The notes under the pieces were generated by a model. It saw nothing but the letters and a program-made list of their open reading frames with translations, had not been told where the DNA came from and searched no databases. Position numbers and translations under genes: made by a program. Shown here one piece after another: positions 48,700 to 59,509 of a stretch of DNA of 64,000 bases. The stretch spans positions 1 through 64,000 of the forward strand of contig JASANG010002494.1 in the NCBI GenBank assembly GCA_030248215.1. Reading direction: 5' to 3'. Origin of the DNA: Enoplolaimus lenunculus (Eukaryota > Nematoda > Enoplea > Enoplida > Thoracostomopsidae). Positions within the stretch are counted from its first letter, which is position 1, and every line of letters starts with the position of its first letter.

Positions 48700-49362
48700 C
48701 GGCCGAATTTTGTCATTTAATTTAGAGACTCTTTATATGCTGAAGGCTCTTGGATGTCACTGTTATTTGTATTAGATTTCAATTACTTTATCTAATTTTG
48801 AAAATACAGGCTAATTCTTTAAATTTACCTTCGGGTTTGTTATTAATTTACTAGAATGGCTTCGAGGCCTACAAAATTTAGTATTTTACCGATATCTGTT
48901 AGGACTTATCGAAAATCTATATTTTAAATCTTATATTTACCGTTTAATCCGAAATGTTAAGAATTATGAAATTCATGAAATATGTGGAATATAAAGTGTT
49001 ACCCGTGCTCCAGCCAGAGGCAGATTAACTGTCACCTAAGCCCCATTCTAGACAAATATGTTCTTTCTCAGTTAGAAAAGTTTCAACCTCGCTAATAAGC
49101 CATCGAATGCCGTCACATGTCCCTCCTGACAATTTTTAGAGCCCGCCCCTGAATGTTATTCTGGCTCCCGGTCACTTCACGGACTTATGGATTATATCGA
49201 GGCCTTGGTCCATCATACGTGGAATCCCGGTGCCCTGTCCATTTGAAACGGACCACGCCGTGTATAGCGCACAGTTCCGGCCTAATCGTGATTAGTGGAC
49301 AACTACCTATCAGTAACTGTCTAGCATTAATTCCTGACGAAGAAAAACGACCCACAGTAATT

Positions 49363-49566
49363 CAGTGCGCTAGCGGATCCAGAGTGGCGCGGACGGTGTA
49401 CGACACCCTCCCCTCGTCAAAACACTTTTTGTGATAAAATGGTAACGTTCGTACCTTACAATTTTCTCCCTCAGAAAATTGTAGCATACAAAGCATACAG
49501 TAAAAATTGCGTTTCATAAGTTTTACCAGTCCGTCCGTCGTCAAAAATTTCCGGATCCACCGTTGA
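49363..49566. mobile_element. Possible GCGGATCC-type hAT-like element
   Basis: GCGCTAGCGGATCCAGAGTG at the left and CCGGATCCACCGTTG at the right resemble the ends of the element at 40,241. The AT-rich body (AATGGTAACGTTCGTACC...) also resembles 61,270-61,375. No duplication was found. Confidence 0.45.
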
Positions 49567-49605
49567 TTTTACATGTGTAACTAAACGATTACAGCAAGCC
49601 AACAG

Positions 49606-49795
49606 GGCCAATGTAAAGAACAGGGGCGAAACAATATTAAAAGCATAAGCCTAAACCTAAACATACGCGTAAGAATAAGCATATTCCTAAGCCTAAGCCT
49701 AAGCCTAAACCAGGCAAAAAAATTAGCTGAAAGATGAAGCTTACTATTTTCTAGTCTCACAGAAAAACGTTCCGCCGCTGATCTTTACATGGGCT
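49606..49795 (+). mobile_element. Telomere-core TIR element, type A
   Basis: The ends GGCCAATGTAAAGAACAGGG and, in reverse, AGCCCATGTAAAGATCAGCG. The flanks GCCAACAG and ACAAACAG agree at six of eight bases. The core is CCTAAG x3 with variants. Confidence 0.85.
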
Positions 49796-50040
49796 ACAAA
49801 CAGCATAGGCAAACGGTGAGCGGTGGCTTTAAAGCAAAAATTGTTCTTTTTGAATGACTCATTTTGAATAATAAATTTTCAAAGGCATTAACAAGGGGGG
49901 ACAGGTCCAGGTGGATATACCCCCGAAAATGGGACAACTGCTAAACGATGACTTGACCAGGCTCTCGAATAACCAGTTGTATTTGCGACGTTAGCTCATC
50001 GCATTTATACGACGTAACCTCAAACATATTACCCATATGG

Positions 50041-50242
50041 GGCCAATGTAAAAACAGCGGCGGTACATTATTATAAGTATATTCCTAAGTCTTAGCCTAA
50101 GCCTAAATCTAAGCGAAAGAATGAGTTTATGCCTAAGCCTAAGCCTATGCCTAATCCAAGCCAAAAAATCAGTCTAAAGCTTAAGCTTGTTCTATTGCAG
50201 TCTCACAGAAAAACGTTCCGCCCCTGATCTTTACATGGGCCC
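50041..50242 (+). mobile_element. Telomere-core TIR element, type A
   Basis: The flanks CCATATGG (50,033-50,040) and CCGTATGG (50,243-50,250) form an 8-bp duplication with one mismatch. The ends are GGCCAATGTAAAAACAGCGG and, in reverse, GGCCCATGTAAAGATCAGGG. Confidence 0.88.
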
Positions 50243-50741
50243 CCGTATGGCTATATACTCATTGTAGCGAAACGTTTGCATGCTTACGTAGCTTAGTGGT
50301 TAAAGTAGCGAAAACAGCCAAAAGTCTACTCTATTACAGTCCTGTGTCACAGAATGCGATGTCTCTAAACGTATGCGACGCGTATACTTTGAGCAACAAA
50401 GTAATTGATAAAGGCCTCCAGCCAAAGCGGCCGAGTTGGGCACTCGAGCTGAAAAATTACAATACTCGAAAATGTTGATTCATCATCAAGAACACAAATG
50501 CTGTTTTGTTGCACAAAATATAACACTGCCTGAAATATATACCTACTGTGCCTAATCTAAGCCATATTATAACAAAACCTTTGGCAATTTTTGGAGCAAA
50601 CGAATCTAATTTCCAGTATCAAATTTCATTTTGCTTTTACAATGACACAAGTTTATTTACAAGCATTTTGTTGTTTCTATACAGAAACATAAAATACTGC
50701 GCTATAAAATTGTAGTTGCGATCCGTAGATTTATACAATTA

Positions 50742-50850
50742 GGGTTGCGGTATACTTTTGTTGACGTGCGGCGCCATACGGGTGACGTACGGTGACGGAG
50801 AACGCCGTACAGGTAACGGACGGCGCTGGACGTCAACTATAGCGCAACCC
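50742..50850. mobile_element. Harbinger-like MITE
   Basis: The ends GGGTTGCGGTATACTTTTGT and, in reverse, GGGTTGCGCTATAGTTGACG, flanked by TTA and TGA. The interior has GGCGCC and GGTGACG blocks. Confidence 0.8.
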
Positions 50851-50879
50851 TGATTGTGCAGTACTGGCACGGGATAATG

Positions 50880-51059
50880 GACAATGTTACTTTCAGTGGT
50901 ATAACAAACACCAAGTATAAGCATATTCCAATGCATTAATTTCAAGGAAAGGTTAAAGCCTATAACTAAGCATTTAAACCTGCGCAAAAAATTAGTCTAA
51001 AGGTTAAGCTTACTCTATATAGTTTCGTGGAAACAACGGTTCGCCCCTAAACAAAAGCC
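50880..51059 (+). mobile_element. Telomere-core element with decayed core
   Basis: The flanks GGATAATG and GGATAACG (50,872 and 51,060) form an 8-bp duplication with one mismatch. The left end GACAATGTTACTTTCAGTGG and the closing TTAGTCTAAAGGTTAAGC are the family's. Almost no intact hexamers remain. Confidence 0.75.
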
Positions 51060-51184
51060 GGATAACGCATCAATGACAGATATTTGAACAATAAAATATG
51101 ATATCCATATTTGCGTTGTTTTGAATTTGATCCGTGTCATTCTTGCTAAAAATAGCCCCGAAACAATCATGAATTGGTATGAAC

Positions 51185-51432
51185 TTTTAGAAGGGACAAG
51201 ACGTTTTGATTGGCTAAAAGTTCTAACCATCAGGAATGAGTATACAGTTTTAGAAGGGACAAGGAGACGTTTTGATTGGCTAAAGGTTCTAACCATCAGG
51301 AATGAGTATACAGCTTTAGAAGGGACAAGGAGACGTTTTGATTGGCTAAAGGTTCTAACCATCAGGAATGAGTACACAGTTTTACAAGGGACAAGAAGAC
51401 GTTTCGATTGGCTAAAGGTTCTATTCGTTTAA
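51185..51432 (+). repeat. 66-bp minisatellite with open frames
   Basis: Four copies of a unit starting TTTTAGAAGGGACAAGGAGA and containing GATTGGCTAAAGGTTCTAAC, with steps of 63, 66 and 66 bases. Because every step is a multiple of three, both strands stay open across the array. No start context, homology or splice sites support a gene. Confidence 0.92.
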
Positions 51433-51798
51433 GTTTTATACTCTAAATCTGAATCTTCTATTAAATAATGCATGACACGAAATGGTATGCACCAGACGGC
51501 AGCTGTAGATAACGCCAGCTACGGGTGAAACTCATAATTTTTGATTGGTTTCTTTACAGCATTAAAACGGTACTTTGACGTCAAAAATCATTTGAAATGC
51601 TGGTTCCTTTTCCTGGTTCGGTTCTGGTTCCGACAAAACGTAGTATATGTTACACCCGTCGATAGAGTTCAATTCAAAATTTTGATAACCTTGAGTAGTT
51701 TGCCTTCCCTCAACCTTCTACCTGGTTACAGGACAATTTGACTTGTTCTGCTTGTCACAAATTTGACTTCAAATTACGAAAACTAATTTTAATTTTGT

Positions 51799-51982
51799 GG
51801 CCCATATAAAGATCAGGGGCGAAACGTTTTTCTGTGGGACCAGAAAAGAGTAAACTTAAGCTTTAGACTAATTTTTGGCTTGGCTTCGGCTTTAGGTTTA
51901 GGAATCTGCTCATTCTTACGATTATGTTTAGGCTTAAGAATATGCTTATAATACTGTTCTGCCCTTGTTCTTTACATTAGCC
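51799..51982 (-). mobile_element. Telomere-core TIR element, type A
   Basis: The flanks AATTTTGT and ACTTTTGT (51,791 and 51,983) form an 8-bp duplication with one mismatch. The ends are GGCCCATATAAAGATCAGGG and, in reverse, GGCTAATGTAAAGAACAAGG. Confidence 0.88.
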
Positions 51983-52175
51983 ACTTTTGTGAACATAAAC
52001 CATCACACGTTTCAAACCTTTACTTGACAAACATATCATTTGGAAGTATAAACCAACACCTATAGGATAGACTTAGAACTGAAAAAAATCACAAACTCAT
52101 CGTATATATCACATATCCAAGTAAAACGATAACAGCGAATTTATTATTTATATAATGGTTGTCCTTTGACGCCAA

Positions 52176-52397
52176 GGTCAATAATCTCAAACGTGCATAG
52201 CAACTAATCATCAATTAGTAATAGGTTTTCAAACTCGCTAGCAATTGCAGTTGCTGAATTCAAAACTACTGCAAGAACACAGCAATCAAATGCGAAAAAT
52301 GTGTGGAATTTTCAACCTCAGCATTCGTTAGTTCGAAAGTTACAAATCCTTTCGCCAACTGGTTATAGGTACAACACACATTTGAGAATATAGGCCC
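52176..52397. mobile_element. TATTCTCAAATG-type MITE, full copy
   Basis: AATCTCAAACGTGCATAGCA at the left pairs with GGTACAACACACATTTGAGA at the right. It is 222 bases long and internally similar to the copy at 48,483. Confidence 0.7.
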
Positions 52398-52592
52398 GAA
52401 AATCAGGTATCTTAATTACTGTGCAGCTATAAAACTGTGTACTGAACTAACCAATTTTTGAAATTTAACTTCAAAAGTAATATTATGAAAATTCAATCCA
52501 ACATTAACTTCATAACATTTCTTAGGCTCGGCATATTTAAAATAGTTCGTCGGAATCTTGTAAAAACGATTGTGGCGTCTAAACCTAAACAA

Positions 52593-52839
52593 CACTGTAA
52601 ATTCTAATGAGTTGATTAATCGAATTATCTAGCGAGTTGGATATTTCTGAATTAATATCTGTAAACATTAACTCACTCTGAGTACAGTTGATTCTCACTC
52701 TGAGTTGAGCTGACTCTGAGGGAGATGATTAACTCAGAATAAATTGCATCAACTCAGAATTTTGAGTTCTGATAGTACTAACTCAGACTGAGTGGTTTAT
52801 CTCATGTTCAATTAAAATCAACTCACTGAAATTTACTGT
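52593..52839. mobile_element. CACTGTAAATTC-type MITE
   Basis: CACTGTAAATTCTAATGAGT at the left faces ATCAACTCACTGAAATTTAC at the right. It is a sister of the copy at 47,406. Confidence 0.72.
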
Positions 52840-53042
52840 AAAGTATATATGTGAGAGTACACATTTCTCCGTTCCTTCTTGTATACGATGCTGTTTATAA
52901 TTATGCATGAGTTGCCTTGAATTATGCCAACTATATTTCCATTAAAACCCAAAAATTCGATAGCATTATTCATCATACAAATGTTTTTTTAAAACAAGTC
53001 AAAAGTAAAAACAAATGAAATTCCATCACGTAAACATTTTCT

Positions 53043-53486
53043 GGCCCTATTTAAACATCAGCGGCGGAACGTTTTTCTGCGGAATTGCAATAGCCTGAAG
53101 CCCTATTCACACGTGTAAGTTTTTGCTGCGAGAATTTGAAGCTGCAAATTCCACGCACAACTTGCATTTTTTCATCAGCCAATGAGAAAGCGGGTGCAAT
53201 AAATTCATTGAAATTGCATAGTTATTCACACATGTGAACTAAATTTCTAGCTTTGATTTTTAATGAATTATTTGCAGGTGCAAGTTTTTCGAACGGTATT
53301 TTGGACAAAACTTGCAAGTGCAAGCAGCACCTGAAAGTTCTCGCAACAAAAACTTGCACGTGTGAATAGGGATTCATGCATTTAGACTATTTTTCTTGGA
53401 TTAAGCTTAGGTATCAGATCGTTCTTACGCTTCAGGCTTATGAATACGCTTATACTACTGTTAGGGCCCTGATGTATACATTGGCT
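53043..53486 (-). mobile_element. Telomere-core TIR element split by a TTAA-type MITE
   Basis: The left end GGCCCTATTTAAACATCAGC continues to TGCAATAG. The right part resumes with TTAGACTATTTTTCTTGG and TTAAGCTTAGG and ends GATGTATACATTGGCT. CATTTTCT before it and CATTTTTC after it suggest an 8-bp duplication. The insert is at 53,100-53,371. Confidence 0.75.
53100..53371. mobile_element. CCCTATTCACACGTG MITE nested in telomere-core element
   Basis: GCCCTATTCACACGTGTAAG at the left faces TTGCACGTGTGAATAGGG at the right. The body equals the TTAA-flanked copy at 25,518. Here the flanking TTAA has drifted. Confidence 0.8.
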
Positions 53487-53720
53487 CATTTTTCTAATAC
53501 AACGTGTGTTAGACCGTATTTTATGGTCTTAATTTATTCCTTCAACTCTCACGGTCGGCTCCAGCAAATATGAACGAATGTAGAATTCGTAAAGTAGGAT
53601 TGAAATGCAGTTGACGTCAGCGTTAGAAGTTAACAGCAGTTGAAGAGGAAATAAGCAAACATTTGTTATGTTTCCGATGATAAATACCTGCACTCACTCC
53701 CTTTTAACGCCAGTAAACCT

Positions 53721-53781
53721 GGTGTTGTAGTAGCGAGCTCGACTCGAGTGCAACACAGTCGAGGTTCGATTCCAGGTGTCG
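53721..53781 (+). ncRNA. tRNA-like sequence
   Basis: GGTTCGATTCC at 53,763-53,773 is a perfect B box. TAGCGAGCTCGA 32 bases upstream resembles an A box. The stem pattern is incomplete, so a tRNA-derived repeat is likelier than a tRNA gene. Confidence 0.4.
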
Positions 53782-53829
53782 TCCTTAACTTTGGTCAAAA
53801 CTTCGAATACGAGTCGTGCCGACCGTGTA

Positions 53830-54014
53830 CACTGCAAAACATGGTGAGTCAAATTGACTCTCTCCGAAAAAGGCTTGTCCTGACTACACAAACGGAGTCA
53901 AAATTCGACTCCACCTGAGTCAAATTCGACTGGAGTCGAATGTTGACTCAGTTTGTGCAGTCAGGAAAAGCCTATTTCGGAGAGAGTCAATTTGACTCAC
54001 CATTTTTTGCAGTG
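53830..54014. mobile_element. TA-target fold-back MITE
   Basis: Arms of about 70 bases pair almost perfectly: CACTGCAAAACATGGTGAGT ... ACTCACCATTTTTTGCAGTG, flanked by TA. A small direct motif GAGTCAAATTCGACT sits at the loop. Confidence 0.88.
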
Positions 54015-54447
54015 TAGTAGTTCCAACACGATTTTTAGAAATTTTGTAAATCTCCAACTGAACCAAATTCAATGTACGAGAACTCGAGCAAGGGGCAGCT
54101 TGCGGTACACTTGGTTAAGTCGTGCCAAAAAACCCAAAAATAGGTACACCAAACGAGTGAAAATAAACATTAACCAAAACAGAAAACGTATAAAAAATAA
54201 CAATAACATAGTATATAACAATGCATTGTTATATATATTTCTATATTGCAACATAACACAATGCAAGTCAGTATAAAAACCCAAATAATCACCTGTAAGC
54301 CCCCTACGCAGAGGTTTGATTCAATGTCCCGAATTCACCAAAGATTCAGCATCGTACTAGTTTTTAAAGCGGATATCATAACCCCCCTTAAAATGCTGCT
54401 GAATCAAAACCGCGACTACTTTGGGCAGCGCTACGCAACCAAACTCT

Positions 54448-54935
54448 CCGCCCCCCTCAAGCCAAAATTACTTTTGACACCGAAACCTTTCTTGCATGAA
54501 TATTTTCTATCCGCCAGCCTCAAGCCAAAATTACTTTTGACACCGAAACCTTTCTTGCATGAATATTTTCTATCCGCCAGCCTCAAGCCAAAATTACTTT
54601 TGACACCGAAACCTTTCTTGCATGAATATTTTCTATCCGCCAGCCTCAAGCCAAAATTACTTTTGACACCGAAACCTTTCTTGCATGAATATTTTCTCTC
54701 CGCCCCCCTCAAACCAAAATTAATTTTGACACCGAAACCTTTCTTACATGAATATTTTCTCTCCGCCCCCTCAAACCAAAATTAATTTTGACACCGAAAC
54801 CTTTCTTGCATGAATATTTTCTCTCCGCCCCCTCAAACCCAAATTGCTTTTGACACCGAAACCTTTCTTGCATGAATATTTTCTCTCCGCCCCCCTCAAA
54901 CCAAAATTGCTTTTGACACCGAAACCTTTGTCAAA
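54448..54935. repeat. 63-bp minisatellite with open frames
   Basis: Nearly eight copies of a 63-base unit (contains AAATTACTTTTGACACCGAA and CTTGCATGAATATTTTCT). The period is a multiple of three, so long open frames appear on both strands. Units are almost identical in the first half, which suggests recent expansion. Confidence 0.93.
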
Positions 54936-55029
54936 ATTACTTTTCTCCCCAAACCTCCTCTCCACAAAATATTCTCTATCAACACACCACCCACCACACC
55001 CACCACTCTTGTACGATAGCCGTTTATTT

Positions 55030-55160
55030 GTATCACCACTCAGCTATAGGAGCTTGACGGCCTTGTGGAGATTTTGTACTAAGTATTCGTGCATCTTGTA
55101 TTAGATTTCGCGTTCACAGTTTGCAATTAGTTGCTCATAGTACATTCTGTGCAGGAAAGA
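55030..55160 (-). mobile_element. Partial tRNA-bearing TTAA element
   Basis: CACTCAGCTATAGGAGCTTG followed by TTAGTTGCTCATAGTAC matches parts of the element at 46,374 and the sequence at 47,100-47,160. Neither end is present. Confidence 0.45.
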
Positions 55161-56318
55161 ATTGAAAAATTATTTGTAAGCAAAACTATGGCCTGTAAGA
55201 AGCACAAAATATCGTGTTATGTTAACCAAATCCTGGTTCAAAAAAGCGAATTTTGCCAATTAAATATTGAAATTTTCGAAATTAAGCTTCATGTCAAACC
55301 ATCCAAATAAAGCAACAAAAACAAATATAACAAGCAATATAATTATATACATATACACATATATAATATATATGTATGTATATATATTATATATGTATAT
55401 ATACATATTATATATGTATATATAACAAAAAAAAGTTAGAATAATGTTATAAAATCAAGTAATTGAACCGGATCCGCACATGGTTATATAATATTTGGCC
55501 AAAATATATAATATCCTTGCGTGACCAGTAATATTAGAACGATGTTAGTTTAAGAATCGAATAATAAACAAAAAAAACAGTAAAAAATAACAAATATATT
55601 TGGCCGGGTCGCAGAGACGTGACTTCAACATTTGACATGAGTTTTTTCAAAATACTTTTTTCAACTTTAAGCTCTGTACTTGAATTATGAGCAAACTTAA
55701 TAGATTTTCATTTTGTTAAAAAATTAAAAAATCTCAAAAAAAATTAAAATTGTTATTCCTTGAAAATTTTTTTAATAAGGTGCAAACTGACTGTAAGTAT
55801 ACAATCTTGAATTGCAATTATAAGGGTTCCCAAAAATTAATAATTTTCTGCGGACGCCCCTGTTCCTAACGATTCATTAAATGTCTTAAAATGTTCACTA
55901 AACACTCTGAATTACGTTAAAAGCTATAAAATATACATAAAATCATATCGATATACTTAAAGCTGAAACGCCCCACATACGTTTTTTGAGAAACATTCCA
56001 GCTCAATAAAGTATGCAAATTCAATTTATTAATAAATTTTGTTAATATATATAATTCTAAGAATATAGCGGTTTTGTTTATGTAATATCTGTAAGATTTT
56101 AAGTTGGCATTCTTGCAGTAAAAGTATGTTGGTGTCGGCTGCATATATTGCAACCACGTTGACTACTTTAAATTATTAAATCCCACTAAATTCTTATCTC
56201 TGTAACCCAGCCTATATTTCATATAGAACAAAGAAGTCTGCGAATAAATAAACACAGTCTAACGAAACAAACTATTGCCATACAAACACTAAAAACATAC
56301 GGACACACCTCAAAAGTA

Positions 56319-56375
56319 AGCATCCATAAGCGTCCATGAGCGTCCATAAGCATCCATAAGCGTCCATAGGCGTCG
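56319..56375 (+). repeat. 12-bp tandem repeat
   Basis: About five copies of a 12-base unit, AAGCGTCCATGA/AAGCATCCAT, just outside the MITE at 56,392. Confidence 0.8.
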
Positions 56376-56391
56376 TATGTGTCTAATTTTA

Positions 56392-56702
56392 GGGCGGCGC
56401 TATATTTTTCTATTAATTTAATGTCGTACGGCGTCGTCCGGCATCATACCGAAAGGCGCGTGTGTTGCCGCATGGCATATATCAATTTGTATACAAAATT
56501 TTTTCATTTCCGGCGTCGTTCAGCGTCGCACGGCGTTGTTCAGCGTCGCACGGCGTTGTTCAGCGTCGCACGGCGTTGTTCAGCGTCGCACGGCGTTGTT
56601 CAGCGTCGCACGGCGTTGTTCAGCGTCGCACGGCGTTGTTCAGCGTCGCACGGCGTTGTTCAGCGTCGCACGGCGTCGCACGATAAGTATAGTGCGCGAC
56701 CC
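56392..56702. mobile_element. Harbinger-like MITE expanded by a 20-bp minisatellite
   Basis: The ends GGGCGGCGCTATATTTTTCT and, in reverse, GGGTCGCGCACTATACTTAT are the TAA-family termini, flanked by TTA and TAA. The middle (about 56,516-56,672) is eight tandem copies of CGGCGTTGTTCAGCGTCGCA. This makes the copy about three times longer than most of its relatives, and creates spurious open frames. Confidence 0.85.
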
Positions 56703-56804
56703 TAAATTGTCTAATGTGTCTGACAGATCCAGTGTGTCCTTTTCTATACTCAGCTATCACTGGATAGGTTTTCATGCATGCGAACTTATATTTTTCGACA
56801 ATTT

Positions 56805-57059
56805 GGCCCCAATGTAAAGAACATGGCCGTAACAGTAGCAAAAGCATATTCCTAACCTAAGCCTAAGCCTAAGCCTAAACCTAAGCCTAAGCCTAAACCT
56901 AAGCCTAATCCTAAGCCTAAGCCTAAGCCTAAACCTAAGCCTAATCCTAATCCTAAGCCTAATCCTAAGCCTAAACCTTAGCCTAAGCCTAAGTGTAAAA
57001 ATAAGCTTACGCCTAAGCATAAAATTAGTCAAAGCTTAAGCTTACTCTCTTGCAATACC
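56805..57059 (+). mobile_element. Telomere-core element with long array, right end lost
   Basis: The left end GGCCCCAATGTAAAGAACAT is intact. The core (about 56,850-57,000) is the purest array in the window, some 24 units of CCTAAG, CCTAAA and CCTAAT. It breaks off after TTACTCTCTTGCAATACCCC. Confidence 0.85.
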
Positions 57060-57350
57060 CCCCAATTTATACAGTTTTTCAGCACAATACTGGCCGTGGG
57101 CGAAGTGGAGCCCCCCATACATTGTGTGCATCTGCGATATGCACTTACACAGTTAAAATCAACGAGTTGCTTGGGTTCAGAACAGCATAAACAAGCAATC
57201 AAATGATATAAAAAACATAATTTTATAAACAAAATACAGAAACCGTTGAAGATTTACTTAAAATATCGAAACAGCAACACTTCGAGCTGAAGTTTGTTTA
57301 ACTTAATCTGAACAATGCCAAAATGGTAATCGGGACGGTATACAAGAGAG

Positions 57351-57533
57351 AGTCAATGTTACTTTTAGGGCCGTCACAGTAGATTAAGCGTATTCATAAG
57401 CCTAAGCCTAAGCGTTGCAAAAGCGTATTCCTAAGCCTCCTAAGCCTAAGCTAAAAAATGTAGTCTAGAATGCAAGCCTACTCTTTTACAGACCCACCAC
57501 AAACTGGGACGGCCCTAAAAGTAAGCATGGGCC
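57351..57533 (+). mobile_element. Telomere-core TIR element, type C
   Basis: The left end AGTCAATGTTACTTTTAGGG and the right end, in reverse, GGCCCATGCTTACTTTTAGG. The core contains CCTAAGCCTAAGCGTTGCAA and a repeat. No clear duplication. Confidence 0.82.
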
Positions 57534-57986
57534 GAGGATAACGATGATAGACTTCTATCCATAATTTCTGAAGAGACAAACAGATCAGCCACCCCCATAC
57601 CTCCTATTTTTGGGGAAAACTCCAAAAAAGATACCCCCAACAAAATTTGAAACAAAGCATTCGAAAAATATTATGATCATCACAAGCCCCCCACACCGGA
57701 AATTTGAAAGACCCCTACCCAAGCTCGCTCCGGCACTGTGGTTGAGCCATTTAAATACGATTACACCACGCCAAAATCAAATAATCCTGGCTACGCCCCT
57801 AAATCTCAAGCTAAAAGGAATCATTTTGGATATGGGCGTCAATCGTGAGGGGGTGGGTTGGGTCACTGATCCACCCCTATTTTTTGAATATATATATATA
57901 AAACTTGGTAGTCGTTTTTGATTGCCTACTTGTGAAAGACAAAAAAACTAACGGGCCTATTAGTACCCAAAACGTCTAACGGGATT

Positions 57987-58138
57987 GGCCCATGTTACTT
58001 TAAAGGGCGTCCAGCTTTCTGGTGGGTCTATAAAAGAGTAGGTTTTTAGATTCTAGATTACATTTTTTTGCTTAGACTTAGGCTTAGGCTTAGGAATACG
58101 CTTAATCTACTGTTACGCCCCTCAAAGTAACATTGGCC
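57987..58138 (-). mobile_element. Telomere-core TIR element, type C
   Basis: The ends GGCCCATGTTACTTTAAAGG and, in reverse, GGCCAATGTTACTTTGAGGG. The core is three TTAGGC units before AATACGCTTAATCTACTG. No clear duplication. Confidence 0.85.
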
Positions 58139-58775
58139 GACATGATTATATTGCCCGATATAAATTGGAATAATGTTAAAAGTTAACCAATTAAATGCAG
58201 ACACTGTTTTCGCATATTTTACACATTTCACCAAACTTTAGCCACGCCTAATTCAGTTTAACAAACTGCGCCTTGATCAGCCATCGCTTCTTGAAGGGTG
58301 TGACCACGTTTAAATTATTGAATTGACAACCCACTCACATTTTTGAGAACAAATTTTCACCCATGACTTCCGACCAATTTTTCGAAAACATTTCAATTGG
58401 CAAAAATTATAGCATTTTTAGCAAAATTTTCAAAATTAATTTTCAAAATTAAATTTCATATTTTTTATTGAAATTACTGCATTTTATACTTTGAATAAAA
58501 TTATACAACAGAAAATATATATACTAATCCAGTAGACTATCGATGTATAATAATAGTTGGCAGTTTCCAATCAATACTTTGATAAAGAATGCAGTATAAC
58601 TCGTTGACTTTGGTCGGCAAATTAATAGCACCGGAAAATATGGCTTTTGGCTGAAATTTAAAAAAAATCAAATATGTTAAAATAAAACTTTTAAGTCCCG
58701 AAAAGTTTAAGTGTCGAAAATATCAAATATCATACACCACAACACCAGCATTTACCTGTATGTTACACTTGTAAG

Positions 58776-59228
58776 AGCCAATGTTACTTTTAGGGTCGTA
58801 ACAGCAGATTAAGCGTATTTCTAAGCCGAAGCCGAAGCCTAAGCCTAAGCCTAAGCGTTGCAAAAGCGTATTCCTAAGCCTAAGCCTAAGCCTAAGCGTT
58901 GCAAAAGCGTATTCCTAAGCCTAAGCCTAAGCGTTGCAAAAGCGTATTCCTAAGCCTAAGCCTAAGCGTTGCAAAAGCGTATTCCTAAGTGTAAGTCTAA
59001 GCGTTGCAAAAGCGTATTTCTAAGCCTAAGCCTAAGCGTTGCAAAAGCGTATTCCTAAGCCTAAGCCTAAGCGTTGCAAAAGCTTGTTCCTAATCCTAAG
59101 CCTAAGCGTTACAAAAGCGTATTCCTAAGCCTAACCCTAAACCTAAACAAAAAATGTAGTCTAAAACGTAAGCCTACTCTTTTACAGAGCCTCCACAAAC
59201 CGGGACGTCTCTAAAAGTAACATGGGCC
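58776..59228 (+). mobile_element. Telomere-core element with amplified core, perfect 8-bp duplication
   Basis: CTTGTAAG flanks both ends exactly (58,768-58,775 and 59,229-59,236). The core is about eight rounds of GCGTTGCAAAAGCGTATTCC plus two or three CCTAAG units (about 36-42 bases each), the longest type C copy here. Confidence 0.93.
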
Positions 59229-59509
59229 CTTGTAAGTATACTGAAATTCGCTAAGCCTCAACCCCCACCTCGTCAAAGACTATTGATACGGTTGAAAAAG
59301 CCTACGATACGTAAGTTGAACATCGAAAGTAATATTAAGATTTAATAACGCCGGATCCAAAGTTTGCCTTAAACTTGAACATTCAAACAGTCGTTTAATA
59401 AATCAGGGCTTCGAAATTTAGCACATTCCTTAGCGACCTTATTTGCTAACTGGTAATAGATGCTACACACAGTTGAGAATGTGGTTTCTTACCCAAACGA
59501 CGTCTCGGT

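Larger units (their letters stand above)
44412..59509. other. Intergenic region made of small repeats
   Basis: Between the astacin promoter and the CPEB stop I find no conserved protein. Nearly all recognisable sequence is MITEs, minisatellites and tRNA-like remnants listed separately. Stretches such as 45,060-45,480, 47,650-48,050, 48,700-49,360, 55,160-56,300 and 58,140-58,760 show nothing recognisable. Confidence 0.6.

Noticed and set aside
54246-55104. Repetitive proteins such as LKPKLLLTPKPFLHEYFLSA on both strands
   Set aside because: The 63-bp array keeps frames open by its period. No start context, signal or similarity supports a gene.
56379-56817. Three overlapping open frames repeating SVARRCSASHGVVQRRTALF
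   Set aside because: They are the 20-bp minisatellite read in three phases, inside a MITE.
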